Of a stretch of 38,647 bases of DNA, positions 15,578 through 24,635 are shown piece after piece (positions within the stretch are counted from its first letter, which is position 1; the number at the start of each line of letters is the position of its first letter). The stretch comes from DATGFK01 sp040007395. GTDB taxonomy: Bacteria > Chloroflexota > Anaerolineae > Aggregatilineales > UBA2796. The notes under the pieces are model-generated. The model made no database searches and was not told the origin of the DNA. It worked only from the letters and a program-made list of their open reading frames with translations. The DNA lies in the NCBI GenBank assembly GCA_040007395.1, contig JBDTVG010000209.1, forward strand, positions 1 to 38,647, read 5' to 3'. A program made the position numbers and the translations under genes.

Positions 15578-16585
15578 ATGAACATTTTAATCATTGGCGG
15601 CACGCGCTTTATCGGGCGGCATCTTGTCGAAGCGGCACTCGACAGCGGACATCACGTAACCCTATTTAATCGTGGCAAGACCAATCCGGGGATTTATCCC
15701 ACCGTCGAAGAAATTCACGGGGATCGCGACGGTGGGTTAGACGACTTAGAGGGCAAACAGTGGGATGTTGTCTATGATATAAATGGCTACTTCCCACGCA
15801 TAGTGCGCCAATCCGCCGAAAAACTGCGGAATAGTGTCGGGCGCTATGTGTTTGTGTCCAGTGTTTCGGTCTATGCCGATATGGTCAACCAGACCAGCGA
15901 AGCCGATGCACCTCTCCACACGCTGCCCGATCCCACCGTCGAAGCCATCACGAGCAGTGAATCCTATGGCGGCCTCAAGGTGTTATGCGAACAAACCGTC
16001 ACTGACATCTACGGCGAACGCGGCTTAATTGTGCGTCCCGGCTTCGTCGTCGGGCGCTATGACTATACGCTGCGTCTGCCGTATCTTGTGACACGCTTTA
16101 AGCGGGGTGGCGAACGACTCGCGGGTAGGCCAGAGCAATCCGTCCAGTTTATTCATGCGCGGGATCTCGGTGATTGGATGGTATTGGCTGCCCAAAATGC
16201 CTTAAGTGGTGCCTATAACCTGACAGGCAACCCTATCCCCATGCACAGCCTGCTCGATACCATCAACGCGAAGGTTAATGTACCCAACACGATTATCTAT
16301 ACCAGCGATGACTTCCTCGAAGCGCACGAAGTCCGCCAGATTGACGATCTGACCTTTTGGGTACCCAAAACGGCGGAAGGCGTGATGCACGTCACTATCG
16401 AAAAAGCGCTCAACACTGGCTTAACCCTGCGCGGAATCGACACAATCATTGAGGATCTTGTGACGTGGAATAGCTTAGATGAACAGGTGACTAATGCCGC
16501 TGGTAGCCCACTTGGTGCGCCCACGACTCAAGCACGCGAGGCGGAATTGCTCACGGCTTGGCACAGTACTCACCCTGCGGCGTAG
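15578..16585 (+). CDS. NAD-dependent epimerase/dehydratase (extended SDR)
   Basis: The 335-residue protein has an N-terminal Rossmann signature (LIIGGTRFIGRHL, the GxxGxxG variant), HVTLFNRGKTNPG, DVVYDINGYFP, SSVSVYAD and the active-site Tyr-x3-Lys as YGGLK. RPGFVVGRYDYTLRLPYLV resembles the substrate-binding segment of atypical SDRs close to plastid CSP41-like and isoflavone-reductase-like proteins. A nucleotide-sugar or similar substrate is possible, especially beside the glycosyltransferase cluster, but that gene set is on the opposite strand. The start at 15578 follows AAAGGATAAACGC. Confidence 0.88.
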   Translation: MNILIIGGTRFIGRHLVEAALDSGHHVTLFNRGKTNPGIYPTVEEIHGDRDGGLDDLEGKQWDVVYDINGYFPRIVRQSAEKLRNSVGRYVFVSSVSVYADMVNQTSEADAPLHTLPDPTVEAITSSESYGGLKVLCEQTVTDIYGERGLIVRPGFVVGRYDYTLRLPYLVTRFKRGGERLAGRPEQSVQFIHARDLGDWMVLAAQNALSGAYNLTGNPIPMHSLLDTINAKVNVPNTIIYTSDDFLEAHEVRQIDDLTFWVPKTAEGVMHVTIEKALNTGLTLRGIDTIIEDLVTWNSLDEQVTNAAGSPLGAPTTQAREAELLTAWHSTHPAA

Positions 16586-16595
16586 GCGATCTCAA

Positions 16596-16725
16596 AGGGT
16601 GTTTGACAATTGATACGTTGACCCCTTCCCCTGCAAGCGATGGAAGGGGAGTCGAGCCATTCTGGAAGTCCCGCCTCGCTTGCGGGGAGGGATTTAGGGC
16701 GGGGTTAACGATTTCCAAACACCCT
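16596..16725. repeat. R2 palindromic element with outer inverted repeat (MITE-like)
   Basis: Outer arms AGGGTGTTTG (16596-16605) and CAAACACCCT (16716-16725) are exact inverses. Inside, GTTGACCCC and GGGGTTAAC bracket two inverted R2 cores (CCCCTGCAAGCGATGG and CTCGCTTGCGGGGAGG). It has the same end sequence logic as the DUF559 cassette but only a short core. It lies between the converging SDR and glycosyltransferase genes. Confidence 0.7.
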
Positions 16726-16733
16726 CTCAGCGA

Positions 16734-17942
16734 TCAGCGGCGCCGTGCCGCTTGCATTGCCATCTCGATTACCTGCTGCGGTTTGATGTCGCGGATGCAC
16801 GGATGATTGGCGGGATCGTCACCGGGCCAATCTAGCACACGACACGGACGACAACCGATGTTTGAGGTAACAACGATCTGACGCTGTGGATCGCCCCACG
16901 GGCCAAACTCGGCGGGGTCGGCGGGGCCGTAGAGGTGAACGGTAGGTGCGCCGCTGGCAACTGCCAAATGCAGCGGGCCGCTGTCTGCACCCAGTACAAC
17001 GGCGGCTCGTTCATAGAGCGCGGCGAGTTGGGAAATATTGGTATCGCCTGCCAGCGATACCCCGGTGTGGTGCATCTTATCCATGACCTGCCAGATCTGG
17101 GCATGTTCGCGATCTCCACCCGTAAAGACAATGGTGGCATCCAGACGGGTTGCCAGTCGATCCGCAACCGTCGCCCAATGTTCCACCGTCCAGCGCTTGA
17201 TCGGAGTCCCGGCTCCCGCATGAATTACCACAACAGGCCGATCTGCCGCAACATTGGAGGCTGTTAAGAGGTCGCCAATATAGGTGCGGTCTTCCTCCAT
17301 GATGGGGAAGCTGTAATCGATCTGATCGCGGTCTAGCGGGCCAGTCCAGTCCTCGACCAATTTCAGGTTTTGCAGCACAGTATGATTCTGGACGTAAGGC
17401 ACTCGTTCGGTCAGGAAAGGCCGCACGTCGGGCATATCGTAACCGATCCGACGTGGCACGCCGGCGATATAGGCCAGCAGCGCCCCCCACCAATGATCGG
17501 GGCGCAGGATGATCGCGGTTTCGGCACGCAGCAGCCGGACTTGATGCGCCCACCGCCAGGCCATGATATACGGCCTGTAGATCGATTCTTTCGGTTGGCG
17601 AGTGAAGCCGGGAAAAGGCAGCGTCAGCACCATATCGATCTGCGAGTAGGCGGCTAAGGCTTCCGCTGACCACACGCCCGCCAGTGCGATCAAGCGTGAC
17701 GAAGGCTCGGCAGCTTTCAACGCTCGGACAGCAGGGGTTGTCAGCAGAATATCACCGAGGTGGTCGGGGCGAATGAGCAGGATCGTCCCCCGGATCGGTT
17801 TCTGGCGCAGCGGTTTGGGCAGCCATGTATAGGCTTGCAACAACTGTCGCCGCGCTTTTTCGCGCCATGTTAACTGGTGCTGGAACGCGGTCAGGCTGCG
17901 ATTACGTTTGGCAAGCCATTCGCGGTCACGGGACTCATCCAA
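16734..17942 (-). CDS. Glycosyltransferase family 9 (heptosyltransferase-like)
   Basis: The 402-residue protein matches GT9 (ADP-heptose:LPS heptosyltransferase family), GT-B fold. The N-terminal domain has ILLIRPDHLGDILLTTPAVRAL; the C-terminal donor domain has VIHAGAGTPIKRWTVEHWATV, FTGGDREHAQI, GADSGPLHLAVASGAPTVHLYG and a cysteine pair in NIGCRPCRVL. The first 50 residues are basic and may bind the membrane. The start is TTG with GAGGTG six bases upstream. It is last in a three-gene glycosyltransferase run. As Chloroflexota usually lack LPS, the acceptor is more likely another surface glycan. Confidence 0.9.
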   Translation of the reverse strand: MDESRDREWLAKRNRSLTAFQHQLTWREKARRQLLQAYTWLPKPLRQKPIRGTILLIRPDHLGDILLTTPAVRALKAAEPSSRLIALAGVWSAEALAAYSQIDMVLTLPFPGFTRQPKESIYRPYIMAWRWAHQVRLLRAETAIILRPDHWWGALLAYIAGVPRRIGYDMPDVRPFLTERVPYVQNHTVLQNLKLVEDWTGPLDRDQIDYSFPIMEEDRTYIGDLLTASNVAADRPVVVIHAGAGTPIKRWTVEHWATVADRLATRLDATIVFTGGDREHAQIWQVMDKMHHTGVSLAGDTNISQLAALYERAAVVLGADSGPLHLAVASGAPTVHLYGPADPAEFGPWGDPQRQIVVTSNIGCRPCRVLDWPGDDPANHPCIRDIKPQQVIEMAMQAARRR

Positions 17943-17982
17943 AGTTCACCTCGCGACTCCTTCGGCAAAAAATCGCGTTATA

Positions 17983-18078
17983 TGACCCCACCCTAAATCC
18001 CTCCCCGCAAGCGAGGAGGGACTTTTGTATCTGACTCCCTTTCCCTGCTTGCGGGGAAAGGGTTGGGGATAGGGGTCA
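17983..18078. repeat. R2 palindromic element between glycosyltransferase genes
   Basis: Ends TGACCCC and GGGGTCA are inverted; within are CCCTCCCCGCAAGCGAGGAG and an inverse copy CTGCTTGCGGGGAAAGGG around a short core. It separates the GT9 gene from the two upstream GT4 genes and may reduce read-through. Confidence 0.7.
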
Positions 18079-18099
18079 ATACATTTACCATATAGCTTC

Positions 18100-19320
18100 T
18101 CACTCAAGACCCATCTCCCGATAGACACCTAATAGGCGCGGCACAATGGCTGACCAATCATATTTATCGCAGACGAGTTTATAGGCGGCTTGCCCCAACC
18201 GGGTTCGCAGCGCCGAGTCGCGCAGCAGGGCAATCGTCGCCTGTGCAAACGACTCGCGATCATCTGCCAGCATCATTTCGCAGCCGGAAGTCACATCCAA
18301 GCCCTGTGCGCCGATGCGCGTCGAGACAATCGCACAACGTGCCGCCATCGCCTGCAAGAGCTTGAGCCGCGTGCCGCTGCCCATTCGCAGCGGTGCAACG
18401 TAGACCGTCGCGCCGTGCAAAAACGGCTCTACTTCCTGCACATAGCCCGTGACTTCCACATCGGCGCGTTGGCGTAGTGCATCGAGTCGCCCATGCGGTT
18501 TGTTACCAACGATAAACAGCCGCGTTTCAGGTACCGCTTTGCGGACTTCGCCTAGCACATTGTCAGTAAACCATGTCACTGCGTCAATGTTGGGTCGGTA
18601 GTTCATGGTGCCTGTGAACAGCAGCGCCGCTGGCCCAAGATCAAGCTGCTGCGGCGTATGTGAGTACTGGTCAGTATAAATCCCATTCGGCACAACATCG
18701 ACCACTGTGTCGGGAACCAGTTTACGGAACGCAGTCGCATCAGCCTCTGACACCGCAATCACGCGATCTACCTGCTGACACACGTTTCGCTCGAAGCGCG
18801 TGAGGCGCTGCCACTGGATCAGCGAGTAGAGTGCGCCCGGTAAATGGGCTGGTACGCGCCTGTCGATCTCGAACATGAGCCGTTGTAGATCGAACTCGGC
18901 GTTGAACGAATCATAGATCACGCGCACAGGCGGGTACTTGGCCTTGATGACCGGCAAGTAAGCCGCCATTTCCAGACTTTCGATCTGCACGAGATCATAA
19001 CTATTTTGCGCCAGAAGTTGAGTCAGCGTGGCGACAAACTCCGGCGAATAAGATCGTCGTTCCATGTCGGCTCGCGCCGAAAACAGCATATCGCGCAGCC
19101 GCGCCGGAGTGGTGCGCTGGGGCGGCGGCAAGGTAATAATCTGGCGGCATAGTTCAGCCAATGGCGTAGCAGACAGATCGGACTGACCCGATTCCGCAAA
19201 CGTCAGGAGATCAAGGGTATGTCCGGCAGCGTGCAGCCCGCTAAGCAGACCATAGCTGCGCAGTGCGCCACCAGCATGAGGTGGATACGGTACTTGTCCA
19301 GTCAGGAACAGAATTTGCAT
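18100..19320 (-). CDS. Glycosyltransferase family 4-like protein
   Basis: The 406-residue GT-B enzyme has the N-terminal acceptor domain (ILFLTGQVPYPPHAGGALRS, a glycine-rich loop), then the donor domain: RVIAVSEADATAFRKL, DVVPNGIYTDQY, LLFTGTMNYRPNIDAVTWF, LFIVGNKPHG, VTGYVQEVEPFLHGATVYVAPLRMG and GSGTRLKLLQAMA (the E-x7-E region variant). It would add a sugar from a nucleotide donor to a surface glycan. It starts three bases after the stop of the upstream glycosyltransferase, so translation is probably coupled. Confidence 0.9.
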   Translation of the reverse strand: MQILFLTGQVPYPPHAGGALRSYGLLSGLHAAGHTLDLLTFAESGQSDLSATPLAELCRQIITLPPPQRTTPARLRDMLFSARADMERRSYSPEFVATLTQLLAQNSYDLVQIESLEMAAYLPVIKAKYPPVRVIYDSFNAEFDLQRLMFEIDRRVPAHLPGALYSLIQWQRLTRFERNVCQQVDRVIAVSEADATAFRKLVPDTVVDVVPNGIYTDQYSHTPQQLDLGPAALLFTGTMNYRPNIDAVTWFTDNVLGEVRKAVPETRLFIVGNKPHGRLDALRQRADVEVTGYVQEVEPFLHGATVYVAPLRMGSGTRLKLLQAMAARCAIVSTRIGAQGLDVTSGCEMMLADDRESFAQATIALLRDSALRTRLGQAAYKLVCDKYDWSAIVPRLLGVYREMGLE

Positions 19321-19323
19321 TAC

Positions 19324-20454
19324 TTAACAACCAGCTACCTTCCGGTAAACCGAGAGCGCAACTTCGGCGGCGTGCTGCCATGTAAAGGTTGCCGCACGGG
19401 TCAATCCAGCAGTGGCGCTGCGCTCCCGTAATTCGCTATCCGTGAGCATACACTGTAACGCCTCTGTCAAGGCCGCCGGCTGATCTGGATCGACGGTTAG
19501 CCCTGTTTCGCCGACCACTTCGGGCAGCGATCCCCGATTCGAGACGATGGTGGGGATGCCACAGGCCATCGCTTCCAATGGCGGCAGCCCAAACCCCTCG
19601 TAAAACGACGGCAGCACGAACAGCACAGCGCCATTATAGATCGCGGGCAAGTCATTCGCCGTAACAGCTTCAAGCCAAATCAGCCGTTGGCCTAGCTTGA
19701 GTTCCTCGGCCTTCTGGAAGATCGGTTCATACAGCCAACCCCGCGTCCCGGCGATGACTAATGGCGGCGCATCGGGCAAGATCTGGCATAGCGCGTGATA
19801 GGCTTCCAGCAGTCCCGGCAGATTCTTGCGCGGCTCGAAGGTTCCGACAAATAACAAATAGCTCGAAGGCAAGCCGAGTCGCTGCTGAACTGATCGAATC
19901 TCACTGACTGGCAGAGGCCGAAACGCCGGATCGACTCCTTCAAGCTGCACCGTGATCTTCTCGGCAGGAACATTAAGCAGCGTGTGAAGATCGGCGGCGG
20001 TAGTTTGCGACACTGCCAGAATATGATCGGCTTCACGAACTGCCGCCCGGATGTGACCTGCATAGTAGCGCACACTATCGGCGGTCTGGAACTGCGGATA
20101 GTGCAGGAAGGCGAGATCGTGAACGGTGATAACGCGATGTTGTGCGCCCCTTTGCGGTGGAATAAAGTCGGGACTGTGCAGTACATCAAGCCGCAACCGG
20201 GCGATCTCCGCCGCTAGCGCCACTCGTTCCAGCTTATGGTGGGGTGGCGTAAAAACATTCACGCGGCGGAAGTTAGCAGCAGGAGTCAGATCGTCGGCGG
20301 TGTCATCGTTGGCAAGCTGGGGTCGGGCGGCATGTAGAATACAATAGCGACTTGCCCCATCCACTAGCGCAAGCGCCTGAATTAGATGGCGCGTGTACTC
20401 ACTGATTCCACCAGCGCGGTAGCCGTTGAGGCGAGCATCGATTCCGATTTGCAT
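19324..20454 (-). CDS. Glycosyltransferase family 4 (mannosyltransferase-like)
   Basis: The 376-residue protein starts at the ATG of MQIGIDARLNGYRAGGISEY; a longer in-frame TTG at 20481 is less likely because the family begins at this motif. The donor-site features are ILAVSQTTAADL, VGTFEPRKNLPGLLEAY, and the EGFGLPPLE E-x7-E motif in FYEGFGLPPLEAMACGIP. The fold is GT-B, retaining. It is first in the run with the next two glycosyltransferases, which together likely build a capsule or other surface polysaccharide. No polymerase or flippase is in the window. Confidence 0.9.
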   Translation of the reverse strand: MQIGIDARLNGYRAGGISEYTRHLIQALALVDGASRYCILHAARPQLANDDTADDLTPAANFRRVNVFTPPHHKLERVALAAEIARLRLDVLHSPDFIPPQRGAQHRVITVHDLAFLHYPQFQTADSVRYYAGHIRAAVREADHILAVSQTTAADLHTLLNVPAEKITVQLEGVDPAFRPLPVSEIRSVQQRLGLPSSYLLFVGTFEPRKNLPGLLEAYHALCQILPDAPPLVIAGTRGWLYEPIFQKAEELKLGQRLIWLEAVTANDLPAIYNGAVLFVLPSFYEGFGLPPLEAMACGIPTIVSNRGSLPEVVGETGLTVDPDQPAALTEALQCMLTDSELRERSATAGLTRAATFTWQHAAEVALSVYRKVAGC

Positions 20455-20518
20455 GGCGCTAGTATAGCCACGATAGCCCAATGCGCCAAAGGCTTAGATA
20501 ACACAAAACGGTTAAGCC

Positions 20519-20668
20519 GTAGGGGTGGGGCTTGCTCTGTCCGATGATCTGTTTAGCGGACAACGCTAGCCTCGCCCCTACACAACACGGTTGGGATGTA
20601 AACGGACAACGCAAGCATTGTCCTACACCAACCCGTATTTTGTAGGGGTCAGGCAGGCCTGACCCTGC
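20519..20668. repeat. Cluster of R1 palindromic repeats
   Basis: Three units lie in tandem: 20519-20581 (GTAGGGG arm and CCCCTAC arm, inverted over 25 bases with five mismatches), 20603-20626 (CGGACAACGCAAGCATTGTCC type) and 20642-20668 (GGTCAGGCAGGCCTGACC type). They occupy most of the 351-base gap between the divergent glycosyltransferase and kinase genes. Confidence 0.7.
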
Positions 20669-20730
20669 ATTTTTGGAAATACCTACACCTGACTTTGCAC
20701 ACGCCCTGCCAGATTGATTGGATTGAATAG

Positions 20731-20759
20731 TTGTCGGACAGCCTATGTACGCCTATACT
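20731..20759 (+). promoter_or_regulatory. Probable sigma-70 promoter for the Ser/Thr kinase gene
   Basis: TTGTCG (20731-20736), a 17-base spacer and TATACT (20754-20759) lie 47 bases before the kinase ATG. Confidence 0.6.
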
Positions 20760-20805
20760 GGACACAGATCGTTGCGACTATACCTGCTGTAGGCAATAAA
20801 AACTT

Positions 20806-23049
20806 ATGGAACCAGGCTACCGGATCGAGCATTACGTTATCGTTGAAAAGATCGGGCAGGGCGGACAGGCGGCGGTCTGGTCGGCCCATGACGAACGGCT
20901 CAAGCGCACCGTCGCTATCAAGACGATTAGCCTATCGCAGTTTAATACTGGCGAAGGCTCCACACTCGGATCGGGGACTGCGCCTGCGGGTGCGTCCATG
21001 CTGACCAACCCAGATCGCTTTCGCGAGGAAGCCGAGATCATCGCCGCGTTGGAACACCCCAATATTCTGCCCGTGTATGCTTTCGGGCAGGATAGCGATT
21101 CGCTGTATATTGTCATGCGCTACATGGCGGCGGGGTCGCTCAAAGACCTGCTAAAAAGTGAGCCGCTCACGCCTGCCCGTGTCGTGACCATCATGGAGCC
21201 AGTCGCCAGCGCCCTTGACCTCGCTCACCAATACCAGATCATCCACCGCGATATTAAGAGCGCCAATATTCTGCTCGATGCCCAGTTGCACCCCTACCTC
21301 GCAGACTTTGGCCTGTCGATGACCAAAGGGACACAGACCGAAGGCGGGGTCGGCACGCTCGTCTATATGTCGCCCGAACAGATGATGGGCGATCCAATCG
21401 ACCAACGCAGCGATCTGTATTCCTTCGGGATGCTCATGTACGAACTATTGGTAGGTGAACTGCCTTCGGCTGACGGTCAACCTTGGAATATGCTTCAGGT
21501 GATGCGGAACATGCCGCTGCCTATTCCCGATGGGATGCCCGACAGCATTGCCAGCGTCCTGCGACGCTCAACCGCACTTGCGCCCGATGACCGCTTCCAA
21601 ACCGCCGTTGAAAGTGTCGAAGCGCTGCGGGAAGCCGTTACGGAAAACGCCCAGCCTGCCGCCGCCGTCGAAGTCCCCGTCGAGATCACCGATCCAACGG
21701 TGCTAGCGTTGATGGAAGCGCAAGACCTGTTCCGGCGGGCGCAGGAACGTTGGTCGGACGGCGCAGGCCGCTTCCGCTTTGAGGCAGGCGATTTTAAGTA
21801 TGTCGATTCGTACTACGCCGATGCAGATGACTGGAACATCCAACTGACCGATGTTGGGATGCGGCTCATGCTGCGGGCTGCCCTTGAACACGGACACGAT
21901 CTCGAATATTGGTGGGAGCAGATCAAGGATACTGATGATCGGCGGGCGGTAGCCTTGCAGGCCCTGACCAGCGATCTCGCCCCGGCGCGGCTGCGAGCGA
22001 TTGAGCATCTCGCCTATATTCAGGACTCCACCCCGCCTGCTATCCCGATCCGGGTTGCCAATGTGATCGACGCAGAACCGGATGCCACCGTGCGCTTGGC
22101 GGGGATTCACCTGTTGGAACGACGCGCCACGCCTAGCAGTGCATGGCGCTCGGTTATTTACAGCGAGTTGATTGACGGCAAACTCGCGACACGCGCCGCC
22201 CATGACAGCGATCCAGCGGTTGCCGAAGCTGCCGCCCGGATGGTTGCTCGGCTACATTCAAGCTATGCACTGGCGCAGCTTGGCAAACAGGCCGCCGCTG
22301 GCGATAACGGTGCGTTCAGCGCCTTGATCAATGTTCGCGATGAAATCCCTGCGCTGCCCACCAGCATCGCGAGTGACGTGCGCCGCCGCGTGTTCCTGAC
22401 GCTCTCGTGGCGGCAGCTATTGGCTGATCCATTGAGTTTGGTATGGCGCTACCTGAGCGCGACCTTGGCTTGTGGCGCATTGATCGGCGGCTATGCCTAT
22501 CTTGCCTTCAACGATCAGAATGGCCTGCTGTTTTCGCAGCGGGTCGGCAATGCGCTAGCTGCGGGGGCGCTGTACGGCTTGCTAATCGGGTTCGGCGTGT
22601 TCGTTGCCACCGAAGTCGCAGCACGCTTACGCGCTTGGAGTGCGCCGGGGCGAATCGCGCTGGCGTGGATTATTGGCACATTGCTAACCGCTGCCGCCTT
22701 TAGCGTTTACGATAGGTACTTCAATGGCTACATTCCTTTGTCACAGGGGCTATTGATGGATTGTTTTGTTTTTGTGGCGGGCTTCGCTATTGTCTCTGGG
22801 CTGACGCATCGCCCCTCGCTGCGATCATTGGGCGGAGCAATCGGGGTGCTGCTAGCGGTCTATCTCTCCAAGCAACTCCCCAGCAGCCCTGAACCGCTGC
22901 TGTATCTCTGGGATGGCGCGGACACTCAGAATTTGACCTTCAGTCTGATCATTGGCATTATCGTCGGGGTGCTAACCTTTTTGCCGGAATGGGTCAGCGC
23001 TATTCGTCGGTTGGCGCAGCCCACGCCACCATCGCAAAGCGCGACCTAG
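20806..23049 (+). CDS. Membrane Ser/Thr protein kinase (PknB type) with HEAT-like region
   Basis: The 747-residue protein begins with a Hanks-type kinase domain (about 6-275): glycine loop IGQGGQAAV (17-25), Lys39 in VAIK, the catalytic loop HRDIKSAN with Asp149, DFG at 167, and SPEQM. The middle (about 300-540) is alpha-helical with Ala/Leu-rich repeats resembling HEAT or armadillo units (LAPARLRAIEHLA, DATVRLAGIHLLE, SDPAVAEAAARMVARL). The last 200 residues hold about six membrane segments. The kinase therefore faces the cytoplasm, with its membrane anchor at the far C-terminus and no extracellular PASTA domain. It likely phosphorylates Thr/Ser on targets read by FHA proteins, such as the one at 13.3 kb (inferred). 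Confidence 0.92.
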   Translation: MEPGYRIEHYVIVEKIGQGGQAAVWSAHDERLKRTVAIKTISLSQFNTGEGSTLGSGTAPAGASMLTNPDRFREEAEIIAALEHPNILPVYAFGQDSDSLYIVMRYMAAGSLKDLLKSEPLTPARVVTIMEPVASALDLAHQYQIIHRDIKSANILLDAQLHPYLADFGLSMTKGTQTEGGVGTLVYMSPEQMMGDPIDQRSDLYSFGMLMYELLVGELPSADGQPWNMLQVMRNMPLPIPDGMPDSIASVLRRSTALAPDDRFQTAVESVEALREAVTENAQPAAAVEVPVEITDPTVLALMEAQDLFRRAQERWSDGAGRFRFEAGDFKYVDSYYADADDWNIQLTDVGMRLMLRAALEHGHDLEYWWEQIKDTDDRRAVALQALTSDLAPARLRAIEHLAYIQDSTPPAIPIRVANVIDAEPDATVRLAGIHLLERRATPSSAWRSVIYSELIDGKLATRAAHDSDPAVAEAAARMVARLHSSYALAQLGKQAAAGDNGAFSALINVRDEIPALPTSIASDVRRRVFLTLSWRQLLADPLSLVWRYLSATLACGALIGGYAYLAFNDQNGLLFSQRVGNALAAGALYGLLIGFGVFVATEVAARLRAWSAPGRIALAWIIGTLLTAAAFSVYDRYFNGYIPLSQGLLMDCFVFVAGFAIVSGLTHRPSLRSLGGAIGVLLAVYLSKQLPSSPEPLLYLWDGADTQNLTFSLIIGIIVGVLTFLPEWVSAIRRLAQPTPPSQSAT

Positions 23050-23056
23050 CTAAGCT

Positions 23057-23497
23057 GTGGAATTGTTTAAGAATCGTGAAGCTATGAAACAACTGCTGAG
23101 TCTACTCGAAGCTTACCTATCAAACAAAACCACTATAGACGATTTTGAGCATGAGTTTCTTGATTTGTGGCGAGAAGTGCGGGATAAGCGCTATCAAATA
23201 ATTCGGGAACATCCTGACCTAGAACAAGCCGCAGATGAGTTACTCAAACAACGGCTAAATGGTACCCTTAGCGACGAGGAATATAATCGTATGTATTACG
23301 CTCTCAATAAGCGGTATTACGCTAATGAAGTAATGATTCTACCGGGTAGCTTCGAAGACAAGATAATGAATGATCTATTCAGTGTTGTTGAAGCCTACAG
23401 TCCTGAGCACCTTCGAGGACCATATGAGCTGACCGAAGTTGAGGTTTTACAGGCTGCACAGCAAGCCTATGAGCAACTTAAGGCTGTGCGTATGTAA
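23057..23497 (+). CDS. Small acidic protein, colicin-immunity-like
   Basis: The 146-residue protein is helical and charged. Its ends resemble the colicin D immunity protein family: an N-terminal LLEAYLSNKTTIDDFEHEFLDLW and a C-terminal LFSVVEAYSPEHLR followed by YELTEVEVLQAAQQAYEQL. Colicin immunity proteins bind and block toxin nuclease domains; members of this family also occur widely without any colicin nearby. No toxin gene is adjacent. It starts seven bases after the kinase stop (GTG at 23057; ATG at 23084 is an alternative), so it is probably co-transcribed with the kinase. Its AT-richer composition than the kinase suggests separate acquisition. Family assignment is by pattern only. Confidence 0.55.
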   Translation: MELFKNREAMKQLLSLLEAYLSNKTTIDDFEHEFLDLWREVRDKRYQIIREHPDLEQAADELLKQRLNGTLSDEEYNRMYYALNKRYYANEVMILPGSFEDKIMNDLFSVVEAYSPEHLRGPYELTEVEVLQAAQQAYEQLKAVRM

Positions 23498-23687
23498 TCT
23501 ACCCATGTTGCCGAAACAGACTCCAATTCAGAATTCATCGGTTGAGTAGCCTCATCCTTATTCTGAATCGCTAATGGAATCCCACTGAGGGCAGTTCGCA
23601 TCTTGAGGTTGTTTTTATTAATGTGGAAAATCGCGTGTCGGCTAGCTAGAATGATTTAACTATTTTTGAAAGGATGATAGATTTCTT

Positions 23688-24536
23688 ATGCCTACTTATG
23701 GAATTCACGGATTCGTCTGGAATGGGAATTGGACGAACGAGGTTGTACCAGACATCATTCGCCAAACGGCGGAAGCGGGTTTTGATCTGCTAGAAATTCC
23801 ACTAATGCACCCCACCGAATTCGATGCGGCAACGGCGGGCAAGGTCCTTAAGGAAGTCGGGCTGCGTGCCACAGGATCGCTAGCGCTGCCCAAAGATGCC
23901 CACATGCCGTTTTACCCTGAGCAAGCTACCGTTTTCCTCAAGAGCGCGATTGACAAAGTAGCGGAGTTCGGCGGTGAAACGCTGGCAGGCTGCATCCATT
24001 GCCATCTCGGAACGCTGACGGGCAAGCCGCCCACGAGTAGGGAACGGGAGATTGTCGCTAACACACTTGGCGAAGTGGCTCTGTATGCGAAGACGCGCGG
24101 CGTGAGTCTGGGTGTTGAGGCCGTCAATCGCTACGAATCCTATCTATATAACATTGCCGCGGACGTGCTCGATCTGCTCAAGACGATCAATATGGATAAT
24201 GTGTTCTTGCATCTCGATACCTATCACATGAATATTGAGGAGCATGGCTTTAGCGGCCCACTTAAACAAAGTGGCGCGGAGGTCAGACATATTCACATGT
24301 CGGAAAGTGATCGGGGCATTCCCAGTGAAGGTAACGTGAACTGGGATGACGTGTTTGCCGGACTGAAAGCCATCAACTACACGGGGCCATTGGTGCTTGA
24401 AGCCTTCGCGGACATCAATCCTGATGTAGCGGCGGCAACCTGCCTATGGCGGCCTGCGCTCTACAGCGGTCTGGAACTCGCCACAAAGGGGTTAGCCTTT
24501 TTACGCAGCAAAGCGCAGCAGTACGGGCTGCAATAG
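23688..24536 (+). CDS. Sugar isomerase/epimerase of the D-tagatose 3-epimerase type
   Basis: The 282-residue TIM-barrel protein matches the D-tagatose/D-psicose 3-epimerase group. The divalent-metal site is spaced exactly as in that group: Glu144 in LGVEAVNRYE, Asp177 in LHLDTYHMNIEE, His203 in RHIHMSESDRG and Glu238 in LVLEAF. It should move the stereochemistry at C3 of ketoses, linking sugars such as fructose, psicose, tagatose and sorbose. No transporter or kinase for such sugars is adjacent. GAAAGGATG upstream of the ATG gives a fair ribosome binding site. Confidence 0.9.
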   Translation: MPTYGIHGFVWNGNWTNEVVPDIIRQTAEAGFDLLEIPLMHPTEFDAATAGKVLKEVGLRATGSLALPKDAHMPFYPEQATVFLKSAIDKVAEFGGETLAGCIHCHLGTLTGKPPTSREREIVANTLGEVALYAKTRGVSLGVEAVNRYESYLYNIAADVLDLLKTINMDNVFLHLDTYHMNIEEHGFSGPLKQSGAEVRHIHMSESDRGIPSEGNVNWDDVFAGLKAINYTGPLVLEAFADINPDVAAATCLWRPALYSGLELATKGLAFLRSKAQQYGLQ

Positions 24537-24635
24537 CAAAATCTATCGTAACTAGAGTAGACAACGATGAGACAAAGTTCATATAATATTAATAGATATG
24601 TAATATTTCAACTGGCGATATAGAAACTAACACGA

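Noticed and set aside
22443..22703. An 86-codon frame with many Cys and Arg residues inside the kinase gene.
   Set aside because: It is a shifted frame over the membrane segments of the kinase.
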